This document shows positions 26,026 to 34,381 of a DNA stretch of 64,000 bases, piece by piece. The translations under genes were made by a program, and so were the position numbers. The DNA lies in NCBI GenBank assembly GCA_016718655.1, contig JADKCV010000001.1, positions 62,001 to 126,000 of the forward strand, in the 5' to 3' direction. The notes beneath the pieces were generated by a model. It did no database searches. It saw only the letters and a program-made list of their open reading frames with translations, and was not told where the DNA came from. Source of the DNA: Flavobacteriales bacterium. GTDB taxonomy: Bacteria; Bacteroidota; Bacteroidia; Flavobacteriales_F; PHOS-HE28. Every line of letters starts with the position of its first letter. Positions within the stretch are counted from its first letter, which is position 1.

Positions 26026-27252
26026 ATGTCCAAGATCAAGGTGAGCAAGCCCGTTGTGGAGCTGGATGGCGATGAGATGACCCGCATCATCTGGCGCTGG
26101 ATCAAGGACCAATTGATCCTGCCCTACGTGGATGTACCCATCGAGTACTACGACCTCGGCATCGAGAGCCGCGACAGGACGGACGACAAGATCACGGTCG
26201 AAAGCGCCAAGGCCATCCTCAAGCACAACGTGGGCATCAAGTGTGCCACCATCACGCCGGACGAAGCGCGCGTGGAGGAGTTCGGACTGAAGCAGATGTG
26301 GAAGAGCCCCAACGGCACCATCCGCAACATCCTCAACGGAACGGTGTTCCGTGAGCCCATCGTGATCAGCAACATCCCGCGCTTAGTGCCGGGTTGGACC
26401 CAACCGATCATCATCGGTCGCCATGCCTTCGGTGATCAGTACCGCGCCAGCGATGCAGTGATCAAGGGCAAGGGCAAGCTCACCATGACCTTCACCCCGG
26501 AGGATGGTGGCGAGGTTCAGACCTGGAACGTGTACGATTTCGAGGGCAATGGTGTGGCCTTGAGCATGTACAACACGGACGAGAGCATCGAGGGCTTCGC
26601 ACGCAGCTGCTTCAACCTTGCCTTGGCCAAGAAATGGCCGCTCTACCTGAGCACCAAGAATACCATCCTGAAGAAGTACGACGGACGCTTCAAGGACATC
26701 TTCGAGGAGGTTTACCAAAATGACTTCAAGGCCGCGTTCAACGAAGCCGGCATCGTGTACGAGCACCGTTTGATCGACGACATGGTGGCCAGCGCCATGA
26801 AGTGGAGCGGCGGCTACGTGTGGGCCTGCAAGAACTACGATGGCGACGTGCAGAGCGACACCGTGGCACAAGGCTTCGGTTCGCTGGGACTGATGACCAG
26901 TGTGCTGATCACGCCCGACGGCAAGACCATGGAGGCCGAGGCCGCGCACGGCACGGTGACCCGCCACTACCGCATGCATCAGCAAGGCAAGCCCACCAGC
27001 ACCAACCCCATCGCCAGCATCTTCGCGTGGACGAGGGGTCTGGCGTTCCGTGGGAAGCTGGACGGCAATGCACAGCTGATCGACTTCTGCGCCAAGTTGG
27101 AGCAGGTCTGCATCCGTACCGTGGAAAGCGGCAAGATGACCAAGGACCTGGCCGTCTGTATCCACGGGGAGAAGGTGGGCAGCGAGCACTACCTGAGGAC
27201 CGAAGCCTTCATGGCCGCTTTGCGCGAGGAGTTGGAGCGGGGGATGGCGTGA
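26026..27252 (+). CDS. icd: Isocitrate dehydrogenase (NADP+), eukaryote-like type
   Basis: 408 residues. Oxidative decarboxylation of isocitrate to 2-oxoglutarate. It belongs to the homodimeric type found in eukaryotes and some Bacteroidota: VVELDGDEMTRIIWRWIKDQ at the N terminus, SPNGTIRNILNGTVFREPI (substrate loop), and the signature NYDGDVQSD at residues 270-278. AAHGTVTRHYR near residue 308 carries the NADP-specific His/Arg region. The start at 26026 (MSKIKVSKPVV) is family-typical. Promoter region shares a palindrome with acn. Confidence 0.97.
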   Translation: MSKIKVSKPVVELDGDEMTRIIWRWIKDQLILPYVDVPIEYYDLGIESRDRTDDKITVESAKAILKHNVGIKCATITPDEARVEEFGLKQMWKSPNGTIRNILNGTVFREPIVISNIPRLVPGWTQPIIIGRHAFGDQYRASDAVIKGKGKLTMTFTPEDGGEVQTWNVYDFEGNGVALSMYNTDESIEGFARSCFNLALAKKWPLYLSTKNTILKKYDGRFKDIFEEVYQNDFKAAFNEAGIVYEHRLIDDMVASAMKWSGGYVWACKNYDGDVQSDTVAQGFGSLGLMTSVLITPDGKTMEAEAAHGTVTRHYRMHQQGKPTSTNPIASIFAWTRGLAFRGKLDGNAQLIDFCAKLEQVCIRTVESGKMTKDLAVCIHGEKVGSEHYLRTEAFMAALREELERGMA

Positions 27253-27314
27253 GGAGGAAGCCTGAATGATATCGCGTTGGGGCGTCCACGGGCGCCTCAT
27301 CGCGTTACTGGACC

Positions 27315-28673
27315 ATGAGGAAGCCCGCCATCACCTCCCGCGACCTGGACCGCTTGGCCGTTCCGGCCATCATCAGCGGCATCGCTGAACCGGTGATCTC
27401 CTTGGTGGACACGGCCTTCGTAGGCAGCTTGGGCACGGCGGACCTCGCCGCGGTGGGTATCGCGAGCAGCTTCTTCTTGTTGGTGGTGTGGGTCCTGGCC
27501 CAAACGCGCAGCGCGGTGCTGGCGGTGGTGGCGCGCTATTTCGGGCAGGACCGTGTGGCCGACATCGCAGGGTTGGTCCCCATCGCCATCTGGATGAACT
27601 TCCTGTTGGGCTTCGTCTTCTTCGCGATCACCAATGCCTTGGCGGAGCCGATCTTCCGCATGTACAATGCTGAAGGCGCCATCCTCGAGAAGGCGGTGGC
27701 CTACTACCACATCCGCAGTTACGGGCACCCCATCGTCCTTGCCACGTTCGCGATCACCGGGGCTTTCCGGGGTATCCAGAACCTGAGTTGGAGCATGTGG
27801 ATCAGCATAACGGGTGCCTTGGTGAACGGGCTTCTCAACCCGCTGTTGATCTTCGGCGCCGGTCCCATTGAGGCCATGGGAAGCGAGGGCAGCGCATGGG
27901 CAAGCGTGGTCGCTCAAGTAGTGATGTTCGGCCTGGCCGTATACATCCTTCTTGATCGCACACCGTTCTCCTTGTTCCCTCGCTCATGGAGACATCCGGA
28001 GTTATTGGGATTGTGGCTGCTCAGTGGCAACCTGTTCGCACGAACCATCGCACTGAACCTCTGTTACTACCTCGGCAACCGCTATGCGACCGGTTATGGC
28101 GTGGAGTATATCGGCGCGCATAGCATCGCCATGCAGGTCTGGCTGTTCAGCGCGTTCTTCATTGATGGATATGCTGCGGCAGGCAGTGTTCTGGTAGGTC
28201 GGTTGAACGGCGCAGGGAATTGGCGGGACCTTTATCGAGTAAGTTGGGCAGTGGTCCGAAAGAGCGTGTTCATCGGCGCGATCCTCTCACTACTCTACCT
28301 GGCAGGCTATACAGTGATCGGATCGTGGTTCACTGCGGACCGATCCGTGCTTGAACTACTGTCCGGGGTGTTCTGGCTCGTCGTGATCACCCAACCCATC
28401 AATGCGGTGGCCTTCGCTTTTGACGGGGTGTACAAGGGGTTGGGGAATGGCAAGGTCCTGCGCAACGTACTGCTGACCTCCACACTACTTGCCTTCGTAC
28501 CGGTCATCGTTGTGCTGGACCGGTACCACTTCCTATTGCATGCCATATGGTGGGCATTCCTCGCGTGGATGTTCCTACGTGGCCTATTGCTCGCCCTGCA
28601 CTTTCGAAGCTGCTACGGACCTCTCGCACGGCGTTTGGTCCAGGAACCAGGAGCCGTCCATCAGGACATTTGA
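27315..28673 (+). CDS. MATE-family efflux transporter (DinF branch)
   Basis: 452 residues with twelve helices in two homologous halves. N-terminal LDRLAVPAIISGIAEPVISL with VDTAFVGSLG matches the DinF/NorM start, and ITGAFRGIQNLSWSMWIS plus NGLLNPLLIFG match helices 4-5. MATE proteins export cationic drugs or metabolites using H+ or Na+. Substrate unknown. Preceded by icd with a 62-base gap, likely own or shared transcript. Confidence 0.9.
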   Translation: MRKPAITSRDLDRLAVPAIISGIAEPVISLVDTAFVGSLGTADLAAVGIASSFFLLVVWVLAQTRSAVLAVVARYFGQDRVADIAGLVPIAIWMNFLLGFVFFAITNALAEPIFRMYNAEGAILEKAVAYYHIRSYGHPIVLATFAITGAFRGIQNLSWSMWISITGALVNGLLNPLLIFGAGPIEAMGSEGSAWASVVAQVVMFGLAVYILLDRTPFSLFPRSWRHPELLGLWLLSGNLFARTIALNLCYYLGNRYATGYGVEYIGAHSIAMQVWLFSAFFIDGYAAAGSVLVGRLNGAGNWRDLYRVSWAVVRKSVFIGAILSLLYLAGYTVIGSWFTADRSVLELLSGVFWLVVITQPINAVAFAFDGVYKGLGNGKVLRNVLLTSTLLAFVPVIVVLDRYHFLLHAIWWAFLAWMFLRGLLLALHFRSCYGPLARRLVQEPGAVHQDI

Positions 28674-28708
28674 CATCCATTGAACATCGTCCCTGTGGCC
28701 AGGCACCT

Positions 28709-28716
28709 TAATTTCG
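28709..28716 (+). promoter_or_regulatory. -7 promoter box TAATTTCG
   Basis: TAnnTTCG box ending 5 bases before the ATG at 28722 of the barrel gene. This is leaderless-like geometry and argues against the in-frame upstream start at 28680. Confidence 0.5.
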
Positions 28717-28721
28717 TACGC

Positions 28722-29276
28722 ATGAGGTCACGGATCACATTTCTGGCGATGATGCTGAGCTTCAGTATCGCGCATGCTCAGGAAACACGACCCACCGTCA
28801 AGAAGGACACCAGGTCCTTCTCCGAACGTATCTGGTTCGGTGGAGGAGTTGGCCTTTCCTTCGGCACGGTCACAGCCATCCAACTGGACCCCATGCTCGG
28901 GTACAAAGTGGACGAGGAGGGCAAGTTCACTGTTGGAGCGGGTGCTAGTTACTGGTACCTGAGGGACAACCGTTTCGCGAGCAATAACACCTTGCAGGGT
29001 TATGGTTACCGCCCTTTCCTACGCTATCGTTTCATTGAACAGGCCTATGCGCATGCCGAGTTCCTTCACATGAACGTGGACGCCTACAACTACATCACCG
29101 ACCGTACACAACGACTTTGGGTGCCACACGTGCTCGTTGGAGGCGGATACGTGCAACCCTTGGGCGGACGCAGCTCCATCTTTCTTCAGGTGCTGTTCGA
29201 GGTGCTACAGGACCCCAACAGTATCTATCGGAACCAAGGGCCGATACTGGGTGGCGGCATCGGTATCGGGTTTTAG
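28722..29276 (+). CDS. Putative small outer-membrane beta-barrel protein
   Basis: 184 residues with signal peptide (ITFLAMMLSFSIAHAQ) and eight-strand-like alternation: IWFGGGVGLSFGTVTAIQL, FTVGAGASYWYLRDNR, YRPFLRYRFIEQAYAHAEFL, WVPHVLVGGGYVQPLGG and terminal GPILGGGIGIGF ending in Phe. Resembles porin-family/OmpW-size barrels in Bacteroidota; no function assigned. Confidence 0.65.
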   Translation: MRSRITFLAMMLSFSIAHAQETRPTVKKDTRSFSERIWFGGGVGLSFGTVTAIQLDPMLGYKVDEEGKFTVGAGASYWYLRDNRFASNNTLQGYGYRPFLRYRFIEQAYAHAEFLHMNVDAYNYITDRTQRLWVPHVLVGGGYVQPLGGRSSIFLQVLFEVLQDPNSIYRNQGPILGGGIGIGF

Positions 29277-29353
29277 TTTCCAGCGAGAGCGCTTGACCAA
29301 TGGGGTCAATTGCGACGATCCGGGACATCCTCACGTATTCTCGTGTGTTCACA

Positions 29354-29381
29354 TTGTAACACCATCTTCGATGTAGGTTTG
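29354..29381 (+). promoter_or_regulatory. Complete promoter TTG-N17-TAGGTTTG
   Basis: TTG at 29354-29356 and TAGGTTTG at 29374-29381, spacing 17, 24 bases before the ATG of the EGF lipoprotein gene. It fits both parts of the Bacteroidota -33/-7 promoter. Confidence 0.65.
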
Positions 29382-29405
29382 TAACTCTAACCAAAACCGC
29401 CTCCC

Positions 29406-29897
29406 ATGAGACTGCTTCACTTTTCGATGATCCTCGGCCTTTCAGCAACCTTGGCCATGTCCGGCTGCAAGAAGGACGACCCCTGTGACGATGTGACCTG
29501 TTTGAATGGAGGCACATGTAGTGACGGGACTTGCTCGTGCCAATCCGGGTATGAAGGCAGCACATGTGGAACTGAAGTCCGGGCCAAGTTCTTGAGCACA
29601 TACAATGTCAATGAGACCTGTCCTTCCGGCAATTTCAGCTACCAATCCACCATCACCACGTCCTCTACAGGGATCAATCGGGTCATCATCAACAACTTCG
29701 CTGGGTTCGGGGTTTCAGCCACAGCTAGTGTGACAGGTTCCTCGATCACCATTGGAACCCAGCAAGTGGACATCCAAGGCAATGCAGCAACGATCTCAGG
29801 CAGCGGTCAACTGAGTGGTTCGATCCTGACCATTTCCTACACCATTTCTGCAGGTGGCAGTTCCGAGAGCTGTACCTTGACCTGTACCAAACAGTGA
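29406..29897 (+). CDS. Lipoprotein with an EGF-like domain
   Basis: 163 residues. Signal peptide with lipobox MSGC (Cys21) followed by KKDD. Residues 27-54 form a six-Cys EGF-like module (PCDDVTCLNGGTC, CSCQSGYEGSTC). The C-terminal 100 residues are Ser/Thr/Gly-rich beta strands with two Cys pairs (NETCPSG, ESCTLTC). Function unknown; EGF modules in Bacteroidota lipoproteins usually serve adhesion or ligand contact. Composition is slightly lower in GC than neighbours. Own promoter and terminator make it a single-gene unit. Confidence 0.75.
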   Translation: MRLLHFSMILGLSATLAMSGCKKDDPCDDVTCLNGGTCSDGTCSCQSGYEGSTCGTEVRAKFLSTYNVNETCPSGNFSYQSTITTSSTGINRVIINNFAGFGVSATASVTGSSITIGTQQVDIQGNAATISGSGQLSGSILTISYTISAGGSSESCTLTCTKQ

Positions 29898-29917
29898 CCC
29901 TACGTACCGGCGAATTT

Positions 29918-29953
29918 CGAAGAAGGAGCGGCCCTTGGGTCGCTCCTTCTTCG
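29918..29953 (+). terminator. Terminator after the EGF lipoprotein gene
   Basis: A perfect 13-bp stem (29918-29930 with 29941-29953) with further pairing in the 10-base loop. It lies 20 bases after the stop codon. Confidence 0.75.
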
Positions 29954-30030
29954 TTCGGCACGTGGTAACCGCCCGCGGTCATGGCGATACGCTTGGTGGT
30001 GTGGCGGAGCCCAATTCGTTCCGAATACCC

Positions 30031-30038
30031 TATTTTCG
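30031..30038 (+). promoter_or_regulatory. -7 promoter box TATTTTCG of efp
   Basis: TAnnTTCG box with CGGCCC discriminator, ending 27 bases before the efp ATG. Confidence 0.5.
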
Positions 30039-30065
30039 CGGCCCGAACATTCGAATCCAAGCATC

Positions 30066-30629
30066 ATGGCATCCACGTCCGACGTGAACATCGGTTCCTA
30101 CATCCGCTTCAATGGCGATATCTGCCAGATCATGGAGTGGCAGCACCGCACGCCAGGCAACTTGCGGGCATTCTACCAAGGAAAGATGCGCGTGTTGCGC
30201 AACGGCAAGCTCAACGAGCACCGGTGGCGTAGTGGTGAGACCATGGAAGTGTTGCGTGTGGAAGTGCATGAGCTGCAATACCTCTACCGCGAAGGCGACA
30301 ACCTGGTGTGCATGGACCAGGAGACCTTCGAGCAGAAGTATGTACCAGTGGAGCTCTTCGGCGATGCGATGCGGTTCATGAAGGAGGAGATGGTGGTACA
30401 GATCGGCTTCGAGAGCGAAACCCCCATATTCGCACGCCCTCCGAAAGTGGTCGAACTGGAGGTCACCTATACCGAGCACGCTGTGAAAGGTGATACCAGT
30501 AACAAAGTAATGAAATCAGCCACCCTCGCTGGTGGAGCAGAGATCAGTGTACCCAGTTTCGTGGACATCGGCACCGTGGTACGCGTGGATACCGAGACCG
30601 GCGAATACTTGGACCGGGTGAAGAAATAA
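30066..30629 (+). CDS. efp: Elongation factor P, with Asn at the modified-tip position
   Basis: 187 residues, three beta domains. EF-P rescues ribosomes stalled at polyproline. The domain I loop reads RTPGNLRAF: the residue aligned with E. coli Lys34 (PGKGQAF) and Pseudomonas Arg32 (PGRG) is Asn32. So neither beta-lysylation nor rhamnosylation of that residue is possible. Domains II and III are ordinary (RVEVHELQYLYREGDNLVCM, then ETPIFARPPKVVELEVTYTE and AVKGDTSNKVMKSATLAGGA). Single gene with its own -7 box and a strong terminator. Confidence 0.95.
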   Translation: MASTSDVNIGSYIRFNGDICQIMEWQHRTPGNLRAFYQGKMRVLRNGKLNEHRWRSGETMEVLRVEVHELQYLYREGDNLVCMDQETFEQKYVPVELFGDAMRFMKEEMVVQIGFESETPIFARPPKVVELEVTYTEHAVKGDTSNKVMKSATLAGGAEISVPSFVDIGTVVRVDTETGEYLDRVKK

Positions 30630-30652
30630 GGTGCTTGCCACGGCTCCCTCGA

Positions 30653-30687
30653 GGACCCACCACTGATGGTCAGTGGTGGGTCCTTTT
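30653..30687 (+). terminator. Strong intrinsic terminator of efp
   Basis: Perfect 14-bp stem (30653-30666 with 30670-30683), 3-base loop, then TTTT. It lies 23 bases after the efp stop. The best terminator in the window. Confidence 0.9.
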
Positions 30688-30732
30688 CGTTCAGGGAAGG
30701 CTTGCACGGCGATGTCGTTCACTGGGCGCCCC

Positions 30733-30740
30733 TACCTTTG
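30733..30740 (+). promoter_or_regulatory. -7 promoter box TACCTTTG of the lpxD-like gene
   Basis: Exact TAnnTTTG, 22 bases before the GTG at 30763. It rules out the longer in-frame start at 30673, which lies in the efp terminator. Confidence 0.65.
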
Positions 30741-30762
30741 GACCACAAGTCCTATTCCCCGC

Positions 30763-31686
30763 GTGAAGCTCCATCCCCCGCACACCGCCGCACAACTTGC
30801 AGCGTTGATCCATGCCCAGGTCACCGGCCGGACCGAGCGTTTGGTCACCGGCCTCAACGAGATCAATCGGGTGGAGGAAGGCGACCTGGTCTTCGTGGAC
30901 CACGAGAAATACTACGACAAGGCACTCAAGAGCGCTGCCACCACGATACTGATCAACAAGGCGGTGGATGCTCCGGAGGGTAAGGCGCTCCTCATCAGTG
31001 ATGACCCCTGCCGCGACTACAACACGCTCATCCGTCGCTTCATGCCCCGAACCGGATGGACTGGGACCGATGTGCACATCGGTCCCGGCAGTGAGGTGCA
31101 TCCAAGCGTCGTGCTCGGTGCGCATGTTCGCATCGGGGTGGATTGCATCATCCATCCCGGGGTGGTCATCTACGAGCACACGACCATCGGCGACCGTGTC
31201 ATCATCCATGCCAACACCGTGATCGGTGCCGACCCGTTCTACTACAAGAAACGCCCTTCAGGCTTTGACAAGATGCCACCTGGCGGCAGCGTGGTCATTG
31301 AGGATGATGTGGAGATCGGCGCATTGTGTACCATCGACCGAGGTGTGAGCGCCGATACCCGAATCGGCAAGGGCAGTAAGCTCGATAATCATATCCAAGT
31401 GGGCCATGACACGCTTATCGGTTCGGGTTGCCTCATCGCTTCGCATGTGGGTATCAGTGGTGCCGTGGTGATCGAGGATAATGTGACGTTGTGGGGTCAG
31501 GTCGGTATTCCCAGCAAACTTCGCATCGGCAAGGACGCGGTGGTCCTGGGGCAAAGCGGAGTGATGGGTTCACTGCCAGGTGGTAGGACCTACTTCGGTA
31601 GTCCCGCAGGTGAATGGAAGGCCAAGATGCGGGAGATCGCGTTGATCGCAAGGCTCCCCGATCTCTTCAAGAAATCGGGGGCTTGA
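30763..31686 (+). CDS. lpxD: LpxD-like UDP-3-O-acylglucosamine N-acyltransferase
   Basis: 307 residues, GTG start set by the promoter box. An N-terminal uridine-binding domain (LVTGLNEINRVEEGDLVFVD) precedes left-handed beta-helix hexapeptide repeats from about residue 100 to 285, and LDNHIQVGHD at 207-216 holds the catalytic His215 (E. coli LpxD His239). It would add the second acyl chain of lipid A on the cytoplasmic side. It is shorter than E. coli LpxD (341), and many Bacteroidota carry a second, longer LpxD, so it may be a paralogue. The SpoIIE phosphatase starts 3 bases after. Confidence 0.82.
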   Translation: MKLHPPHTAAQLAALIHAQVTGRTERLVTGLNEINRVEEGDLVFVDHEKYYDKALKSAATTILINKAVDAPEGKALLISDDPCRDYNTLIRRFMPRTGWTGTDVHIGPGSEVHPSVVLGAHVRIGVDCIIHPGVVIYEHTTIGDRVIIHANTVIGADPFYYKKRPSGFDKMPPGGSVVIEDDVEIGALCTIDRGVSADTRIGKGSKLDNHIQVGHDTLIGSGCLIASHVGISGAVVIEDNVTLWGQVGIPSKLRIGKDAVVLGQSGVMGSLPGGRTYFGSPAGEWKAKMREIALIARLPDLFKKSGA

Positions 31687-31689
31687 TCC

Positions 31690-32913
31690 ATGGCCCGCCT
31701 CGAACGCATCATCGAACGATTGGAGCTGAAGGAGTTCCAGTTGCGCGCGCTACTCGATGTGACCAAGGCGATCAACAACAATGTACCACGCGCTGAACTG
31801 TTGCGGCTCTACGAGAAGATCGTGAGGGACGATCTGGGCATCACCCGATTGATGCTCTTCGAGCGGACCGACCGTTGGGAACGGATCCTTGAATTCGGCA
31901 CCAGTACCAACGATGATGACCTGGATGTGGAACAGGCCTTCGGCCGGTTCGTGGATATCCAGGTGATCGATAGTGAGAGCGCAGGGAGCTTGGGTGCCTT
32001 CGATGTAGCCGTTCCTGTACATCACCGGGACCACCCTTTGGCCTTCTTGCTCATCGGTGACATCGACGAGGATGAACAACGCATGAGTCCGACGGTGAAG
32101 CATCTGAACTACATCCAGACCCTCACCAACCTGATCGTAGTGGCCATGGAGAACCAGCGCTTGGCGGACCAGGCCCTGCGGCAGGTAAGGGACCAACGGG
32201 AGTTGGAGCTGGCGCGAGAGATGCAGCGCATGTTGGTACCTGCCCAGCTCCCGAACAATGACGTGATCGAAGCAGCGGCGTGGTATCAACCCCACAGCCA
32301 AGTGGGCGGGGACCATTACGACCTGATCACCTTGGACGACGGCACCTATGTGGCCTGTGTTGCCGATGTGAGCGGCAAAGGGATCGCAGCGGCGTTGTTG
32401 ATGAGCAATTTCCAAGCGAACCTGCATGCCAGCGTGCGACACAACACCGATCTGGGAGATCTGGTACGCGAGCTGAATGGCAGGGTACAAGCGAATGCGC
32501 GTGGAGAACGCTTCATCACCTTGTTCATCGGGCACATCGATCCGGTAGCGCGACGGATCCGTTTCGCCAATTGTGGACATAACGCACCTCTACTACGGAC
32601 CGAAGCGGGTATCCAAAGCCTGACGGACGGGTGCATCGCACTGGGCATGATGCCATCCCTACCCTTCCTGAACGTAGGTGAAGTGACCTTCACACCCGGC
32701 TCCACCCTGCTCTGCTACACGGATGGCCTTGTCGAACAGGAGGACGACCATGGACATGCATTCGAGACAGACGCTTTGGGAACCATGCTTCGAGACCTCT
32801 CCCATGCTGGCCCGGCAAGGTTCAATGATGCGTTGATCGAGGCTTTCGAGATCCATCGAGGGACCCAACCCATCCTGGACGACATTGCCGTGCTCACGTG
32901 TCGGTTCAAGTAG
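31690..32913 (+). CDS. GAF-SpoIIE (RsbU-like) PP2C phosphatase
   Basis: 407 residues. An N-terminal coiled helix (RLERIIERLELKEFQLRALL) and GAF-like sensor (about 30-165), a helical signalling linker (RQVRDQRELELAREMQRMLV), then a SpoIIE PPM domain. Metal-binding motifs include GGDHYDL, VADVSGKG, CGHNAPLL, CYTDGLVEQ and LDDIAVL. Such phosphatases reverse anti-anti-sigma phosphorylation, or act in related partner-switching. No STAS or HPK partner is adjacent. Overlapping transcription with lpxD suggests a link to envelope status; that is inference. Confidence 0.9.
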   Translation: MARLERIIERLELKEFQLRALLDVTKAINNNVPRAELLRLYEKIVRDDLGITRLMLFERTDRWERILEFGTSTNDDDLDVEQAFGRFVDIQVIDSESAGSLGAFDVAVPVHHRDHPLAFLLIGDIDEDEQRMSPTVKHLNYIQTLTNLIVVAMENQRLADQALRQVRDQRELELAREMQRMLVPAQLPNNDVIEAAAWYQPHSQVGGDHYDLITLDDGTYVACVADVSGKGIAAALLMSNFQANLHASVRHNTDLGDLVRELNGRVQANARGERFITLFIGHIDPVARRIRFANCGHNAPLLRTEAGIQSLTDGCIALGMMPSLPFLNVGEVTFTPGSTLLCYTDGLVEQEDDHGHAFETDALGTMLRDLSHAGPARFNDALIEAFEIHRGTQPILDDIAVLTCRFK

Positions 32914-32926
32914 CTACGCCCTGCAG

Positions 32927-34375
32927 CTAGCGGCCTTCTTCTGGAAGTGATGAAGGCAGCCCCACGGGATACTTCAGATCGAACAACACGATGATGAGGG
33001 TGAACGCCCAGAATGGTACGGAGGCCTTATCGGTGTCCAAGAAATTATTGAGGGCCCCGTGCAGGTAGTAGGTCACCAAGCCAAGCAAGGCGGCCATCAT
33101 CAGGCGGCGATCCACACCCGAGGGCATACGGGCGAACAGGCGCATGCCTTTCACCAAAGTGACCAGGACCAGTGCAAGCATCAGGCCCAGGCCTGGCAAA
33201 CCTTGCTCACTTAGGGGGCCGAGGTACTCACTGTGTGCGTTGCCTCCTTCCCCGAAATTGGTACTGATGATGGTGCGATCCTCGGAAGCCTGGAAAGGCG
33301 CGTACTGGAACATGTAGGTACCCGGTCCCCATCCGAAGAATGGTCGCTCCATGAACATGCGCATGGCCGAATTCCAGCGGTTGATCCGTTCCAGGTTGCT
33401 TGCATCGCTGGAAATGTTCGAGATGGAGCGCACATGCTCCCCTAGGTCATCGGAGGATTCCTCCCGGTTACGCTCCAATGCAATGGTGATCTGTTCATGG
33501 TTCGCCCAATAGAGCCCGCCCAACGTGGCCACCCCGATGGCCATCGCCCAAACCGGCACTTTGAGTCGGACGATGAGGAACACACCAATGGCCCCCAAAA
33601 GGCTGAGCCAAGCCGCACGAGTGTAGGAGAAGATGAGACCGGTCAACAGTGTCAGGAACATTAGAAAGGCCAATATCCGGCGCGTCGCAGAGTAGCCGGG
33701 CATGGTCAATGCGCCCAGCGAGAACGGCAGAAAGAAAGCGATTATGGCACCATAGCTCGTATGGTCCTTGAAGAACGGCGTCATCACCCAATGGGCGGGA
33801 TCATGCTCGAAACCGAACTGTGAATGATGGATGAGGGTGTATCCGATGACGATGAACAGGCCGGAGAGGTACGCCCAGATGAACCGTTGCATGTTCCGTG
33901 TGTCCTGGAACAACCGTGACATGATGAAGTACATGGAACTGACGAACCATAGCCTGGCCAACACGTATTTTAAGGACACCAAGGGCATGCTGCTCGGAAT
34001 GATGCACAGCGTCATCCACCCGACCTGTAACAGGATGATCACTGTGATCGGATGACGGATTAGCCGTCGGTCGAGCACATTCGGTTCCAACGCGAGCTTC
34101 ACGAAGAATAGGACCATGAGTCCCACCAGTAGTGGCTCTGTTGGCAAGGCCACCCCTATACCACCGAGGTCGAGCTCTTCCAGATTGATCGAGAGTGGCG
34201 TCGCGAAGGCGATGAAATAGATCAGCCGGTCGACCGCGGTGAGCATCGCCCACACGATGAGCAACACCGCAGGCAACACACTGAACCAATAGATCTGACC
34301 AGCCATAAAAGCAGCATTGAGCACCACGAAGGCGATGCTCGCCATGAACACCCAATGTTCCTTTAGCAGCCGCAT
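32927..34375 (-). CDS. O-antigen ligase/polymerase family protein (Wzy_C)
   Basis: 482 residues, about twelve membrane helices with a large loop near residue 310-375 that contains NRWNSAMRMFMERPFFGWGPGTYM and NAHSEYLGPLSEQGLPGLGL, the Wzy_C signature shared by O-antigen ligases and polymerases. Which of the two it is cannot be decided by sequence. It ends the cluster with two Wzz-like proteins, a flippase and a glycosyltransferase and is 6 bases from the upstream Wzz-like gene. Confidence 0.88.
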   Translation of the reverse strand: MRLLKEHWVFMASIAFVVLNAAFMAGQIYWFSVLPAVLLIVWAMLTAVDRLIYFIAFATPLSINLEELDLGGIGVALPTEPLLVGLMVLFFVKLALEPNVLDRRLIRHPITVIILLQVGWMTLCIIPSSMPLVSLKYVLARLWFVSSMYFIMSRLFQDTRNMQRFIWAYLSGLFIVIGYTLIHHSQFGFEHDPAHWVMTPFFKDHTSYGAIIAFFLPFSLGALTMPGYSATRRILAFLMFLTLLTGLIFSYTRAAWLSLLGAIGVFLIVRLKVPVWAMAIGVATLGGLYWANHEQITIALERNREESSDDLGEHVRSISNISSDASNLERINRWNSAMRMFMERPFFGWGPGTYMFQYAPFQASEDRTIISTNFGEGGNAHSEYLGPLSEQGLPGLGLMLALVLVTLVKGMRLFARMPSGVDRRLMMAALLGLVTYYLHGALNNFLDTDKASVPFWAFTLIIVLFDLKYPVGLPSSLPEEGR

Positions 34376-34381
34376 GGCCGT

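Noticed and set aside
29911..29919. CGAAtTTCG near the EGF gene terminator as a third acn/icd-type operator
   Set aside because: It is odd-length, imperfect against the acn/icd pair and sits by a terminator; I do not count it.
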